NCBI RefSeq assembly: GCF_032102965.1
Contig: NZ_CP134880.1
Span: forward strand, 1,302,001 to 1,366,000
Source: Demequina capsici
GTDB taxonomy: Bacteria; Actinomycetota; Actinomycetes; Actinomycetales; Demequinaceae
Reading direction: 5' to 3'
DNA: 64,000 nucleotides
The first letter of the stretch is position 1; every line of letters begins with the position of its first letter. The notes under the pieces were generated by a model, which ran no database searches, was not told the DNA's origin, and saw only the letters and a program-made list of their open reading frames with translations. Shown piece after piece: positions 16,602 through 26,087 of the stretch. The position numbers and the translations under genes are program-made.

Positions 16602-16668
16602 CGGGTCTCGAAGGACGTGCAGCTGTCGGCTGCGGCGAAGCGTCCCTTCTCGAGGTCCGGGTCTTTTT
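16596..16668 (+). terminator. leader terminator upstream of the PTS permease gene (attenuator)
   Basis: AAGACCCGG (16596-16604) pairs with CCGGGTCTT (16657-16665), and GGACG/CGTCC pair further inside. Five T end at 16668. The permease ATG is 49 bases downstream, which mirrors the spacing in the ptsH leader. Confidence 0.88.
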
Positions 16669-16717
16669 GCGTCTACGGGGCGGTGGCGATACCCCAGGGC
16701 TGATTCAAGGAGGAATC

Positions 16718-18589
16718 ATGGCAGCTCCGAGCAAGTACGACTCGACCGCATCCGCGGTCATCTCCGCGATCGGAGGGAAGGGCAACGTCAAGTCGGTCAC
16801 GCACTGCGCGACACGGCTGCGCTTCCAGCTCAACGACCGCGACAAGGCGGACAAGGCGAAGGTGGAGTCCACCAAGGGCGTCATCACGGTCGTCGAGTCC
16901 GGTGGACAGTTCCAGGTCGTCATCGGCAACGACGTCGCGAAGGTCTTCGAGAGCATCATCAGCAACGAGGGCGTGTCCGGCGAGGGCGGCGGCAGCTCCG
17001 GCGGCATCGTCGCGCGCCTCATCGACCTGGTCACGAGCATCTTCACGCCGTTCCTGTGGATCCTCGCAGGCACCGGTCTGCTCAAGGCCCTCCTCGCCAC
17101 CGCAGTGTGGGCGTGGCCGTCGTTCGGGGGCACGTCGACGTACGCGATCTGGTACGCCGCAGGCGACGCCGCGTTCCAGTTCCTCCCGTTCTTCATCGCG
17201 GTGACCGCGGCCAAGAAGTTCAAGGCGAACCAGTGGACGGCGATCGCCATCGCCGGCGCGCTCGTCTACTCGCAGACGGTCGCGGTGATCGCGAACGCCG
17301 ACGGCGTCTCCCAGACGCTCCACGACTTCGCGGCGGCAGGCGGCGCGCTGAACTTCTTCGGAATCCCGCTGCCGATGCCCGCCTACCTCTCGGCGGTCAT
17401 CCCGATGATCTTCGCGATCTACGCGCAGGCGAAGCTCGAGCAGCTGCTCGACAGGTTCATGCCGTCGTCGATCCGCAACTTCGTGAACCCGATGGTGGTC
17501 CTGGCGGTCATCGTGCCCGTCACGTTCCTTGTGATCGGCCCGCTGTCCAACTGGCTCGGCGACGGGCTCTCCAACGGCGTGAACTGGTTCTGGAACCTCA
17601 GCCCGGTCATCGGCGGCGCCCTGATGGGTGCCGGGTGGCAGGTCTTCGTGATCTTCGGACTCCACTGGGGCTTCGTGCCGGTCATGATCCAGGACCTGAC
17701 CACGCAGGGCTACTCGCTCCTCACCGGTCCGCTGTTCGCCGCGGTGCTCGCACAGGGCGCGGCCACCGTCGCGGTCTTCCTCAAGACGAAGAACAAGAGC
17801 CTCAAGGGTGTGGCCGGCCCCGCCGCGGTGTCGGGCATCCTCGCGGGCATCACCGAGCCCGCCATCTACGGCGTGACGCTGCGTCTCAAGAGGCCCTTCA
17901 TCTACGGCGTCATCGGTGGCGCTGTCGGCGGCGCGATCGCGGCGGCGGGCGGCTCCGCTGCCGAAGGATTCGTGGTTCCCGGTCTGATCACGCTGACGTC
18001 GACTCTCAACATCGGCAACTTCGCCCTTCAGCTGATCGGCACCGGCGTGGCGATGGTGATCGCGTTCACGCTCACGATGGTGCTCGGGTTCAAGGACATC
18101 GCCGAGGAGCAGGAGACCACCGGTGAGGTGGTCGATGCCGGCGATGTCGAGGTCGGCTCCCCGGTGGCAGGCACCGTGATCCCGCTCGCCGAGGTCAACG
18201 ACAAGGTGTTCTCCTCGGGCGCGCTCGGCCACGGCGTCGGCGTCCTCCCGACGTCCGGCACCGTCGTCGCACCGGTCGACGGCGAGGTCGTCTCCGTGAT
18301 GCCGCACGCCTACGGCCTGCGCACTCCTGGCGGTCTCGAGGTGCTCGTGCACATCGGCATCGACACGGTCAAGCTCGATGGCAAGCACTTCTCGCCGAAG
18401 GTCGCCCAGGGAGCGAGGGTCGCCCGCGGCGACACGCTCGCCCAGGTCGACTTCGACGCGGTGAAGGCCGACGGCTACGACACGACGACGCTCGTGATCA
18501 TCACCAACGCGAGCGAGAGCGATCGCGTGACCATGTCGACCGACGCCGACGTCGACGGCGCCGCAGACCTGATCACGGTCGTCCGCTAG
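16718..18589 (+). CDS. bglF: PTS beta-glucoside-specific EIIBCA permease
   Basis: A 623-aa membrane transporter that takes up and phosphorylates beta-glucosides such as cellobiose or aryl-glucosides. The EIIB domain (residues 1-85) has the phospho-cysteine Cys30 in VTHCATRLRF. EIIC (about 100-455) has roughly ten hydrophobic segments, with the conserved GITEPAIYGVTLRLKRPF. EIIA (about 470-620) has the phospho-histidine at residue 545 in VLVHIGIDTVKLDG. The order B-C-A is that of BglF/BglP. A perfect AAGGAGG precedes the ATG at 16718. It heads an operon whose leader contains a RAT/terminator switch; in related systems the EIIB also phosphorylates the antiterminator. Sugar specificity is inferred from family and neighbours. 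Confidence 0.93.
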   Translation: MAAPSKYDSTASAVISAIGGKGNVKSVTHCATRLRFQLNDRDKADKAKVESTKGVITVVESGGQFQVVIGNDVAKVFESIISNEGVSGEGGGSSGGIVARLIDLVTSIFTPFLWILAGTGLLKALLATAVWAWPSFGGTSTYAIWYAAGDAAFQFLPFFIAVTAAKKFKANQWTAIAIAGALVYSQTVAVIANADGVSQTLHDFAAAGGALNFFGIPLPMPAYLSAVIPMIFAIYAQAKLEQLLDRFMPSSIRNFVNPMVVLAVIVPVTFLVIGPLSNWLGDGLSNGVNWFWNLSPVIGGALMGAGWQVFVIFGLHWGFVPVMIQDLTTQGYSLLTGPLFAAVLAQGAATVAVFLKTKNKSLKGVAGPAAVSGILAGITEPAIYGVTLRLKRPFIYGVIGGAVGGAIAAAGGSAAEGFVVPGLITLTSTLNIGNFALQLIGTGVAMVIAFTLTMVLGFKDIAEEQETTGEVVDAGDVEVGSPVAGTVIPLAEVNDKVFSSGALGHGVGVLPTSGTVVAPVDGEVVSVMPHAYGLRTPGGLEVLVHIGIDTVKLDGKHFSPKVAQGARVARGDTLAQVDFDAVKADGYDTTTLVIITNASESDRVTMSTDADVDGAADLITVVR

Positions 18590-18598
18590 CACACAGGT

Positions 18599-18635
18599 CC
18601 GGGTCCGCCGTGGCGACGAGTCGCAGCGGACCCGG
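18599..18635 (+). terminator. hairpin between bglF and the antiterminator gene
   Basis: CCGGGTCCGC and GCGGACCCGG form a perfect 10-bp stem around a 17-base loop. There is no T-run, so it may be a partial terminator or an mRNA-stabilising hairpin within the operon. Confidence 0.5.
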
Positions 18636-18715
18636 CACCCGTGTCTCCGCACATGACGCACATTGCGTATCGTCAAGTCGCAGGGCAACGCGGCCCTGGT
18701 GAACGGGAGTCGTCG

Positions 18716-19574
18716 ATGAGAATCGCGAAGGTCTTCAACAACTCGGTCGTGCTCGGCACGGACGAGCAGGGAGGCGAGGTCGTGCTGTTCGGGCGTGGCG
18801 TCGGTTTCCAGGCCAAGCGCGGCGACGTCGTCGACGAGTCGCTCGTGGAGCGACGCTTCGTCCCCGGCGCGAACGCGTCGGCAGACCGGATCGCGGCGCT
18901 CATCGAGTCCCTGCCTGGCGAGGACATCGACCTCACCGAGCGGATCGTCGCCGAGGGGCGCGCCGCACTGGGCGACCACGTCACCGACCACGTGCTGGTG
19001 CCGCTGGCCGATCACATCTCATTCGCGCTCAGACGTGCGCGCGAGCAGGCCCCCATGATCGACTACCCGCTCAGGTACGAGGTCGAGTCCCTGTACGCAG
19101 AGGAGCTCCAGTTCGCCCGCAAGGCCCTCACGATGATCGAGCAGTCCACCGGGGTCAGGCTTCCCGACGTGGAGGCCGTGCCGCTCGCGCTGCACTTCGT
19201 CAACGCGCAGTTCGGGGCACGCGACATCTCGACGACCGTGAACATGACGACCGAGCTGGCGCACATGCTCGACATCATCCGGCAGGAGTACAGCGCAGAC
19301 ATCGACGAGGACTCCACCGCGGTCGCGCGGTTCGTGACCCACCTGCGCTACCTCTACGTCAGAGGCCGTAGCGGCATCCGGCGCGACCTCGAGACACCTC
19401 CGCTCGCCGAGGCGATCAGGGCGACCCAGCCCCGGGAGCACGCGACCGCGACCCGCATGGCCGAGTACCTGGCGAGCCGGTACGGATGGGATGTGGGCGA
19501 GGGTGAGGTGCTGTACCTCTCGATCCACGTGATGCGGCTCACCGCGGGGCTCGGCGTCGGCACGGGCGGCACCG

Positions 19575-19585
<11 letters not shown>
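18716..19585 (+). CDS. licT: BglG/LicT family transcription antiterminator
   Basis: A 289-aa RNA-binding antiterminator. The N-terminal CAT domain (residues 1-55: MRIAKVFNNSVVLG, GRGVGFQAKRGD) binds RAT hairpins and prevents the overlapping terminator from forming. Two PRD modules follow, with all four regulatory histidines present: His100 (LADHISFA), His160 (LALHFVNAQFGARD), His209 (FVTHLRYL) and His271 (LSIHVMRL). In the family, EII-dependent phosphorylation of PRD1 inactivates the protein and HPr-dependent phosphorylation of PRD2 activates it. Its probable targets are the two RAT elements at 16.35 and 16.58 kb. The last 11 bases overlap the next gene. Confidence 0.95.
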
Positions 19586-21334
<1,749 letters not shown>

Positions 21335-21338
21335 CGAC

Positions 21339-21383
21339 ACTCAGGTTCCGGGGCATCGGGAGGTCGATGCCCCGGAACCGAGT
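21339..21383 (+). terminator. long hairpin after bglA
   Basis: GGTTCCGGGGCATCG (21344-21358) and CGATGCCCCGGAACC (21365-21379) pair perfectly over 15 bp, and ACTC/GAGT extend the stem. No T-run follows. The next start codon is 17 bases downstream, so read-through at reduced level is likely. Confidence 0.6.
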
Positions 21384-21399
21384 AGGACAGGATGTCCCC

Positions 21400-22365
21400 A
21401 TGAGACTCGCATTGCTCGGATCCGGGATGATCGTCCGCGACCTGCTGTCCGCGGTCGCCGATGTGCCTGGGCTCACGGTCGTCGCCATCCAGGGTCGACC
21501 CACGTCACAGGACCGGCTGGAGGAGCTCGCCCGGGCGCACGGCATCCCGAAGGTCTACACGGATCTGGGGTCGTGTCTCGCCGATCCAGAGGTGGACACG
21601 GTGTACGTGGGCCTGCCGAACGATCTTCATCACGCCGCGTCACGCGCGGCCCTCGAGGCGGGCAAGCACGTCGTCTGCGAGAAGCCCTTCACGTCCACCG
21701 TGGCGGAGCTCGAGGAGCTCACCCGGATCGCCGCAGCACGAGGCCTCATGCTGCTCGAGGCGATCACGACTGTGCACCACCGCGCCTACCGCGAGATCGT
21801 GCGGCGGCTGCCGTCTCTCGGCAGGCTCAGGCTCGTCGAGTGCGTGTACTCGCAGAGGTCGTCGCGGTACGACGCGTTCCGTGCGGGAGAGGTGCATGCG
21901 GCCTTCGACCCCGGGCGCGGCGGGGGAGCGCTGCGGGACCTGGGCATCTACGGCATCCACTTCGTGGTCGGTCTGTTGGGCGAACCGGACTCGGTCTCGT
22001 ACCACCCGACGCTGGAGCGAGGCGTCGACACCTCCGGCGTCCTCGTGCTCTCGTACGCGCAGACGCAGGCGGTCGTCGTGTGCGCCAAGGACTCCCATGC
22101 GTCGTCGCACGCGGCCGTGCAGGGCGACGAGGCCACGATCGAGATGCACGGTGCGCCGAACACATGTGGGCCGCTCGTTCTCACCACTCCCGCCGGCTCG
22201 CGGCCGCTCGAGGTCGAGAACCATCCCCACCGCATGGTCGATGAGTTCCGGGAGTTCGTGCGGATCGTCGCCGAAGGTGACGTCAGCGCGAGGGATCGCC
22301 TGCTGGCGCACAGCTCAGCTGCCCTGAGGACCCTGGAGCGAGCGACCGATTCCGTGGGCTGGTAG
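21400..22365 (+). CDS. Gfo/Idh/MocA family oxidoreductase
   Basis: A 321-aa NAD(P)-dependent oxidoreductase. The Rossmann start is MRLALLGSGMIVRDLL. VYVGLPNDLHHAASRAALEAG is followed by the family signature HVVCEKPFTST, whose Lys is catalytic in related enzymes. The C-terminal alpha/beta domain has GGGALRDLGIYGIHF. The substrate cannot be named: related enzymes oxidise sugars, inositol or their derivatives. It follows bglA after a strong hairpin, so it may receive partial transcription from the beta-glucoside operon and could process a released sugar. The start at 21400 gives a complete Rossmann fold. Confidence 0.85.
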   Translation: MRLALLGSGMIVRDLLSAVADVPGLTVVAIQGRPTSQDRLEELARAHGIPKVYTDLGSCLADPEVDTVYVGLPNDLHHAASRAALEAGKHVVCEKPFTSTVAELEELTRIAAARGLMLLEAITTVHHRAYREIVRRLPSLGRLRLVECVYSQRSSRYDAFRAGEVHAAFDPGRGGGALRDLGIYGIHFVVGLLGEPDSVSYHPTLERGVDTSGVLVLSYAQTQAVVVCAKDSHASSHAAVQGDEATIEMHGAPNTCGPLVLTTPAGSRPLEVENHPHRMVDEFREFVRIVAEGDVSARDRLLAHSSAALRTLERATDSVGW

Positions 22366-22513
22366 CGCCCCCGACGCGCTCTTTCGGTCCGTTGTAGCGA
22401 GGCCCACGGGCCGCATCGCGGGGGTGCGCACAGGATCGTGACGAGTTCGTGACCTTGTGGCCGGGGCCATCCTCATTCCAGCGGATGGACGGCGGTCGGT
22501 CCGGAGCATGAAA
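22366..22513. other. intergenic stretch without recognisable gene
   Basis: Between the oxidoreductase stop and the tRNA terminator there is GC-rich sequence in which I see no coding frame with similarity, no repeat and no promoter I can defend. Confidence 0.5.
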
Positions 22514-22543
22514 GAAGGCCCTCGGCATCTGCCGGGGGCCTTC
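22514..22543 (-). terminator. terminator of the tRNA-Gly/Cys/Val cluster
   Basis: On the minus strand GAAGGCCCCCGGCA pairs with TGCCGAGGGCCTTC (one G-T pair) around a short loop. TTCTTTC follows. It ends the transcript directly after the encoded CCA of tRNA-Val. Confidence 0.85.
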
Positions 22544-22548
22544 GTACG

Positions 22549-22623
22549 TGGTGGGCGATACTGGGATCGAACCAGTGACCTCTTCCGTGTCAGGGAAGCG
22601 CGCTACCGCTGCGCCAATCGCCC
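22549..22623 (-). tRNA. tRNA-Val (GAC)
   Basis: The 75-base cloverleaf includes an encoded CCA. The acceptor stem is GGGCGAT/ATCGCCC and the anticodon loop is CTGACAC between CTTCC and GGAAG. It is nearly identical to tRNA-Val(CAC) at 24930. Confidence 0.95.
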
Positions 22624-22628
22624 ATGCG

Positions 22629-22699
22629 AGGTGGGTACGGGATTCGAACCCGTGTATACGGCTTTGCAGGCCGCTGCCTCGCCTCTCGGCCAACCCACC
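22629..22699 (-). tRNA. tRNA-Cys (GCA)
   Basis: A 71-base tRNA with acceptor GGTGGGT/ACCCACC, discriminator U as expected for cysteine, and GCA in the loop CTGCAAA. CCA is not encoded. Confidence 0.95.
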
Positions 22700-22734
22700 G
22701 TGGTGACCAACACAAGGTTGGCGTCGAACCTACG

Positions 22735-22807
22735 AGCGGACGACGGGACTCGAACCCGCGACCCTCACCTTGGCAAGGTGATGCTCTACCAACTGAGCCA
22801 CGTCCGC
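22735..22807 (-). tRNA. tRNA-Gly (GCC)
   Basis: A 73-base tRNA with acceptor GCGGACG/CGTCCGC and anticodon GCC between CACCTT and AAGGTG. CCA is not encoded. It is the first gene of the minus-strand Gly-Cys-Val cluster. Confidence 0.95.
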
Positions 22808-22923
22808 GTGTCTGGGCTGTTGCCCTGACAGGAAGAAGACTCTAGCCGAAACATCTGGGCAACACCAAATCGCCTTCCCCGGCGTGTCGCAAACGCCATC
22901 GTGCCGTGCTCAGGCAGCCCCGT

Positions 22924-22936
22924 TACGGTGGTCTCC
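22924..22936 (+). promoter_or_regulatory. TACGGT-N7-GTG probable leaderless promoter (pabB)
   Basis: TACGGT lies seven bases before the GTG start, with no Shine-Dalgarno sequence. No clear -35 is seen. Confidence 0.4.
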
Positions 22937-24037
22937 GTGGACTGGAGAGACGATGCGCGAAGGCTCGGCAGCGCCGAGTTCCGCGGTCTGTCTGCGGCTT
23001 CGCCGGTGGAGCACATCGATGCAGCCGTCGACGGTCATCGTCTCGCAGAAGGCGGGCTGTGGGTGCTCGTGGGCACCTTCGAGGGCCGACTGGACGCCTG
23101 GAGGTTCGCGCGAGCCGAGCATCGGGCCCCTGCGGCAGCGCCGCCGGCGCCGCACCGCCGGTGGGACGGACCGGTGGCGTCCGAATGGAGCACGTCGCTC
23201 GACGAGGACGCCTACGTCGCCGGCGTGCGCGCCATCCGGCAGGACATCCGGGCCGGCGACGTCTATCAGGTCAACCTGTGCCGCGTGCTGTCGGCGCCGC
23301 TGCGGGCCGAGGCGCCAGGACCCGATGCCGTCGCGCTCTCCGACCGTCTGAGCCACGGCAACCCGGCGCGCTACGCCGCGCGCATCGTCATCCCGGAGAC
23401 GGACGCGATGCCGGGCGCCTGGGTCGTCTCGGCGTCCCCCGAGTCGTACCTCTCCGTCACCGGTGCGGTACTGAGCTCGGCACCGATCAAGGGCACGGTG
23501 GCGCCGGGCGGGCGGATGCTCGACAAGGACGTCGCGGAGAACGTCATGATCACCGACCTGGTGCGCAACGACCTCTCGCACGTCGCGCAACCTGGATCGA
23601 TCGAGGTCACCGAGCTGCTCGCCGAGCACCCGCACCCAGGCCTGGTGCACCTTCAATCGACCGTGAAGGCCCGTCTGGACGGCGTGCACGACTGGACCGA
23701 CCAGATGTGGCCCGACCTCCTCGCGGGGACGTTCCCGCCCGGCTCGGTGTCCGGCGCGCCCAAGTCGTCGGCGCTCCGGATCATCGCCAGGGAGGAGCCC
23801 GAACCGCGTGGGCCCTACTGCGGTGCGATCGGCTGGATCGACGCCGACGCGCGGCGCGCCGAGCTCGCCGTGGGCATCAGGACCTTCTGGTGGGATGCGA
23901 CCGAGGGAGGCACGCTCCGCTTCGGCACCGGCGCCGGGATCACCTGGGGCTCGGACCCCCGAGGGGAATGGGAGGAGACGGCCCTCAAGGCGCGGCGCTT
24001 GATAGCCCTCGCCTCAGCCGACACAATGAGCCCATGA
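22937..24037 (+). CDS. pabB: aminodeoxychorismate synthase component I
   Basis: A 366-aa chorismate-utilising enzyme that forms 4-amino-4-deoxychorismate for folate synthesis. The N-terminal region is short compared with TrpE. The catalytic core has QVNLCRVLSAPL, APIKGTVAPGG, ITDLVRNDLSHVAQPGSIEV, FPPGSVSGAPKSSALRII and GPYCGAIGWI. The KGT motif and the coupling to a class IV aminotransferase gene favour PabB over anthranilate synthase. No glutaminase (pabA) gene is adjacent, so it must be elsewhere. The GTG at 22937 is preferred because a TANNNT box precedes it. The stop overlaps the next start as ATGA. Confidence 0.86.
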   Translation: MDWRDDARRLGSAEFRGLSAASPVEHIDAAVDGHRLAEGGLWVLVGTFEGRLDAWRFARAEHRAPAAAPPAPHRRWDGPVASEWSTSLDEDAYVAGVRAIRQDIRAGDVYQVNLCRVLSAPLRAEAPGPDAVALSDRLSHGNPARYAARIVIPETDAMPGAWVVSASPESYLSVTGAVLSSAPIKGTVAPGGRMLDKDVAENVMITDLVRNDLSHVAQPGSIEVTELLAEHPHPGLVHLQSTVKARLDGVHDWTDQMWPDLLAGTFPPGSVSGAPKSSALRIIAREEPEPRGPYCGAIGWIDADARRAELAVGIRTFWWDATEGGTLRFGTGAGITWGSDPRGEWEETALKARRLIALASADTMSP

Positions 24038-24906
24038 TTCCCGTGGCCTGGCTCGACGGCGCCCTGGTGGACCCTGAGGCACCTGCTATCTCGCCGCTCG
24101 ACCATGGATTCACCGTGGGCGACGGGGTGTTCGAGACCCTCGAGGTGAGGCGCGGCGTGGCGTTCGCGCTCACCAGGCATCTCCGCAGGCTCGAGTACTC
24201 GGCTGACAGGATGGCGATGGGTCCGCTCGACGCGGATCTGGTGCGCACCGGCGTCGTGGAGGCGCTCGACGAGGCGGGGGAGACCGCGACACGCGTGCGG
24301 ATCACGGTGTCGTCGGGCCCCGGTCCCATGAGCTCGGCGCGTGGGGACGGGCCTCACAGGATCGCTGTCGTCGTGTCCGACGGAGCGGCGCCGGAACGTT
24401 GCAGGGCTGTGAGGTCGCCGTGGCGGCGCAACGAGCGCTCAGCGATCGCGGGCGTGAAGTCGACGTCATACGCGGAGAACGCGGTCATGGTGGCGTACGC
24501 GGCGTCCAAGGGCGCTGACGAGGCGATCATGGCGAACACCCACGGTCACCTCTGCGAGGGGACGGGCACGAACATCTTCATCGAGCGGGACGGCGAGATC
24601 GTGACGCCCCCGCTCGCGTCGGGCTGTCTTGCCGGGATCACGCGCGGGCTCGCCCTCGAGTGGGGTGCGCGGGCGGGCGTGCCCGTGCGCGTGACCGCGC
24701 CGGGCGAGCTCGAGATGAGCGTGCTCGACGAGGTGCTCCGTGGAAAGGCGGCGGCGGCTGTCACGTCGTCGACGCGGCGCGTCCAGCACGTCCAGATGCT
24801 CGACGGCGTCGAGCTCGCGCCAGGTCGGCTGCTGGAGCGTCTCCGCGGCGTCTTCGAGGCCGCGGCCGACGCGGATCTGGACCCTGCACCTCCGAGGTCC
24901 AAATAG
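24034..24906 (+). CDS. pabC: aminotransferase class IV, probable 4-amino-4-deoxychorismate lyase
   Basis: A 290-aa PLP enzyme of fold type IV. The start region has PLDHGFTVGDGVFETLEV, the PLP-lysine lies in AGVKSTSYAENAVMVAYA, and HGHLCEGTGTNIFI and SGCLAGITRGLALEWGAR complete the family pattern. Sequence alone does not separate ADC lyase from branched-chain or D-amino-acid aminotransferases. The 4-base overlap with pabB makes conversion of aminodeoxychorismate to p-aminobenzoate and pyruvate the best guess. The downstream tRNA-Val lies in the same direction, 23 bases after the stop. Confidence 0.82.
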   Translation: MIPVAWLDGALVDPEAPAISPLDHGFTVGDGVFETLEVRRGVAFALTRHLRRLEYSADRMAMGPLDADLVRTGVVEALDEAGETATRVRITVSSGPGPMSSARGDGPHRIAVVVSDGAAPERCRAVRSPWRRNERSAIAGVKSTSYAENAVMVAYAASKGADEAIMANTHGHLCEGTGTNIFIERDGEIVTPPLASGCLAGITRGLALEWGARAGVPVRVTAPGELEMSVLDEVLRGKAAAAVTSSTRRVQHVQMLDGVELAPGRLLERLRGVFEAAADADLDPAPPRSK

Positions 24907-24929
24907 CCGCTATAGTGGTATCCGCTCAA

Positions 24930-25004
24930 GGGCGATTGGCGCAGGGGTAGCGCGCTTCCTTCACACGGAAGAGGTCACTGGTTCGATCCCAGTATCGCCC
25001 ACCA
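24930..25004 (+). tRNA. tRNA-Val (CAC)
   Basis: The 75-base cloverleaf includes an encoded CCA. The anticodon loop is TTCACAC. It differs from tRNA-Val(GAC) at only three positions: one in the D-loop, position 32 and anticodon position 34. Confidence 0.95.
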
Positions 25005-25008
25005 CGCA

Positions 25009-25040
25009 CGAAGGCCCCCGGCTCATGCCGGGGGCCTTCG
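25009..25040 (+). terminator. terminator of tRNA-Val (CAC)
   Basis: GAAGGCCCCCGGC and GCCGGGGGCCTTC form a perfect 13-bp stem with a TCAT loop. The sequence is homologous to the terminator after tRNA-Val(GAC). Confidence 0.82.
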
Positions 25041-25073
25041 TCATGCTTGCGGGTCCTGTGCCGCCCGCTGCGG

Positions 25074-25925
25074 TCAGACCGTCGCAGCGCCCAGGCGGCG
25101 GCGCGCGACGCCCGCGACGTCCGGGTTGCTGTAGTCCACGAACACCTCGACCAGGCGGTCCGGAAGGTTCGGGTTGACCAGCAGCGCGGCAAGCACGGTC
25201 GGATGACGTTCCGCGGAGACGACCTCGATGAGCGTCTCGGTCGGGGTGCTCGGGTTCTGCGCGGCCCACCAGCGGACGTCCGAGTCGGGGTCGAACGCGA
25301 GCTCACGCAGCTTGTCGACCGGCGTGTTGATGTTCGAGGCCTCCAGCAGACGGTTCACGCCCTCCGTGCCCTTCGCGATGTCGCCGGCCACGTTGTCCAG
25401 CGCCTCCGCCACATCCTTCTGCGACGTGCGGTACTGCTCCGAGACCTCGCGCACGTACTTGGCGAGCTCCCGCGCCTCCTCGGCGCGGGCGAGCACCTCG
25501 AGCGTCGTGGGGGAGTCGGGGTCGCGGATCTCGAGCCGGATCGTGAGCCCCAGGTGGCGAAGGGTCTCGGCCATGAGGAACGCCGGGTGGTGCGCGTCGC
25601 CGTCGGCCTCGGCCCGCAGCTCGCCCTCCGCACGGCCGATCACCGCGAGCGCCTGAGCCACCGCCTCCATCCGGCCGTCCTGGTGCGCCTGCTCGATCTG
25701 CGCGGCGACCGCGCTGGACTCCTCCCGCGCTGCGAGCAGCTGGTCGAGCGCCAGGACGTCCTGCGCGAGCATGGCCAGGTCGCACAGCCGGCCGGCACGG
25801 CACGAGTCGCAGTAGTGGTTCTCGAGCGCCACGGACGCGGAGGCCACCATGCGGGCCCTGTCAGCCGGACGGGTGCCGGCACCTTCGGTCGAGCCTGCTC
25901 GATCGGCGGAATCGCGGTTGAACAC
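25074..25925 (-). CDS. LRV-repeat protein with N-terminal cysteine cluster, function unknown
   Basis: A 283-aa protein with three visible parts. The N-terminus carries Cys39-x2-Cys42-x5-Cys48 in HYCDSCRAGRLC. A long charged helical region (about 60-185) follows. The C-terminal repeats resemble the leucine-rich-variant (LRV) fold, for example DSDVRWWAAQNPSTPTETLIEVV and the following unit ending DVAGVARRRLG. The Azotobacter LRV protein also has a cysteine cluster, binding 4Fe-4S, before its repeats; whether this one binds metal is unknown. The GTG at 25925 is favoured by AAGGG eight bases upstream, and ATG 25850 is an alternative. There are no informative neighbours. Confidence 0.65.
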   Translation of the reverse strand: MFNRDSADRAGSTEGAGTRPADRARMVASASVALENHYCDSCRAGRLCDLAMLAQDVLALDQLLAAREESSAVAAQIEQAHQDGRMEAVAQALAVIGRAEGELRAEADGDAHHPAFLMAETLRHLGLTIRLEIRDPDSPTTLEVLARAEEARELAKYVREVSEQYRTSQKDVAEALDNVAGDIAKGTEGVNRLLEASNINTPVDKLRELAFDPDSDVRWWAAQNPSTPTETLIEVVSAERHPTVLAALLVNPNLPDRLVEVFVDYSNPDVAGVARRRLGAATV

Positions 25926-26075
25926 GTGGTGCACCCTTCTGCTGCGTATGCCCTGACTGCCAGACGCGCGCGAGGCGGTCGTCAGACCTCCACATCGGCA
26001 GGAGGAGTCCGGTGGTGAGCAGTCCACGGGAACTCGTTCTCATGAAATGAACAGTGCATTCCGGGTGCCCTTCTG

Positions 26076-26087
26076 TAGCGTGGGCGC
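26076..26087 (+). promoter_or_regulatory. TAGCGT-N6-ATG probable leaderless promoter
   Basis: TAGCGT ends six bases before the ATG of the phosphotransferase gene, without a ribosome-binding site. Confidence 0.45.
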
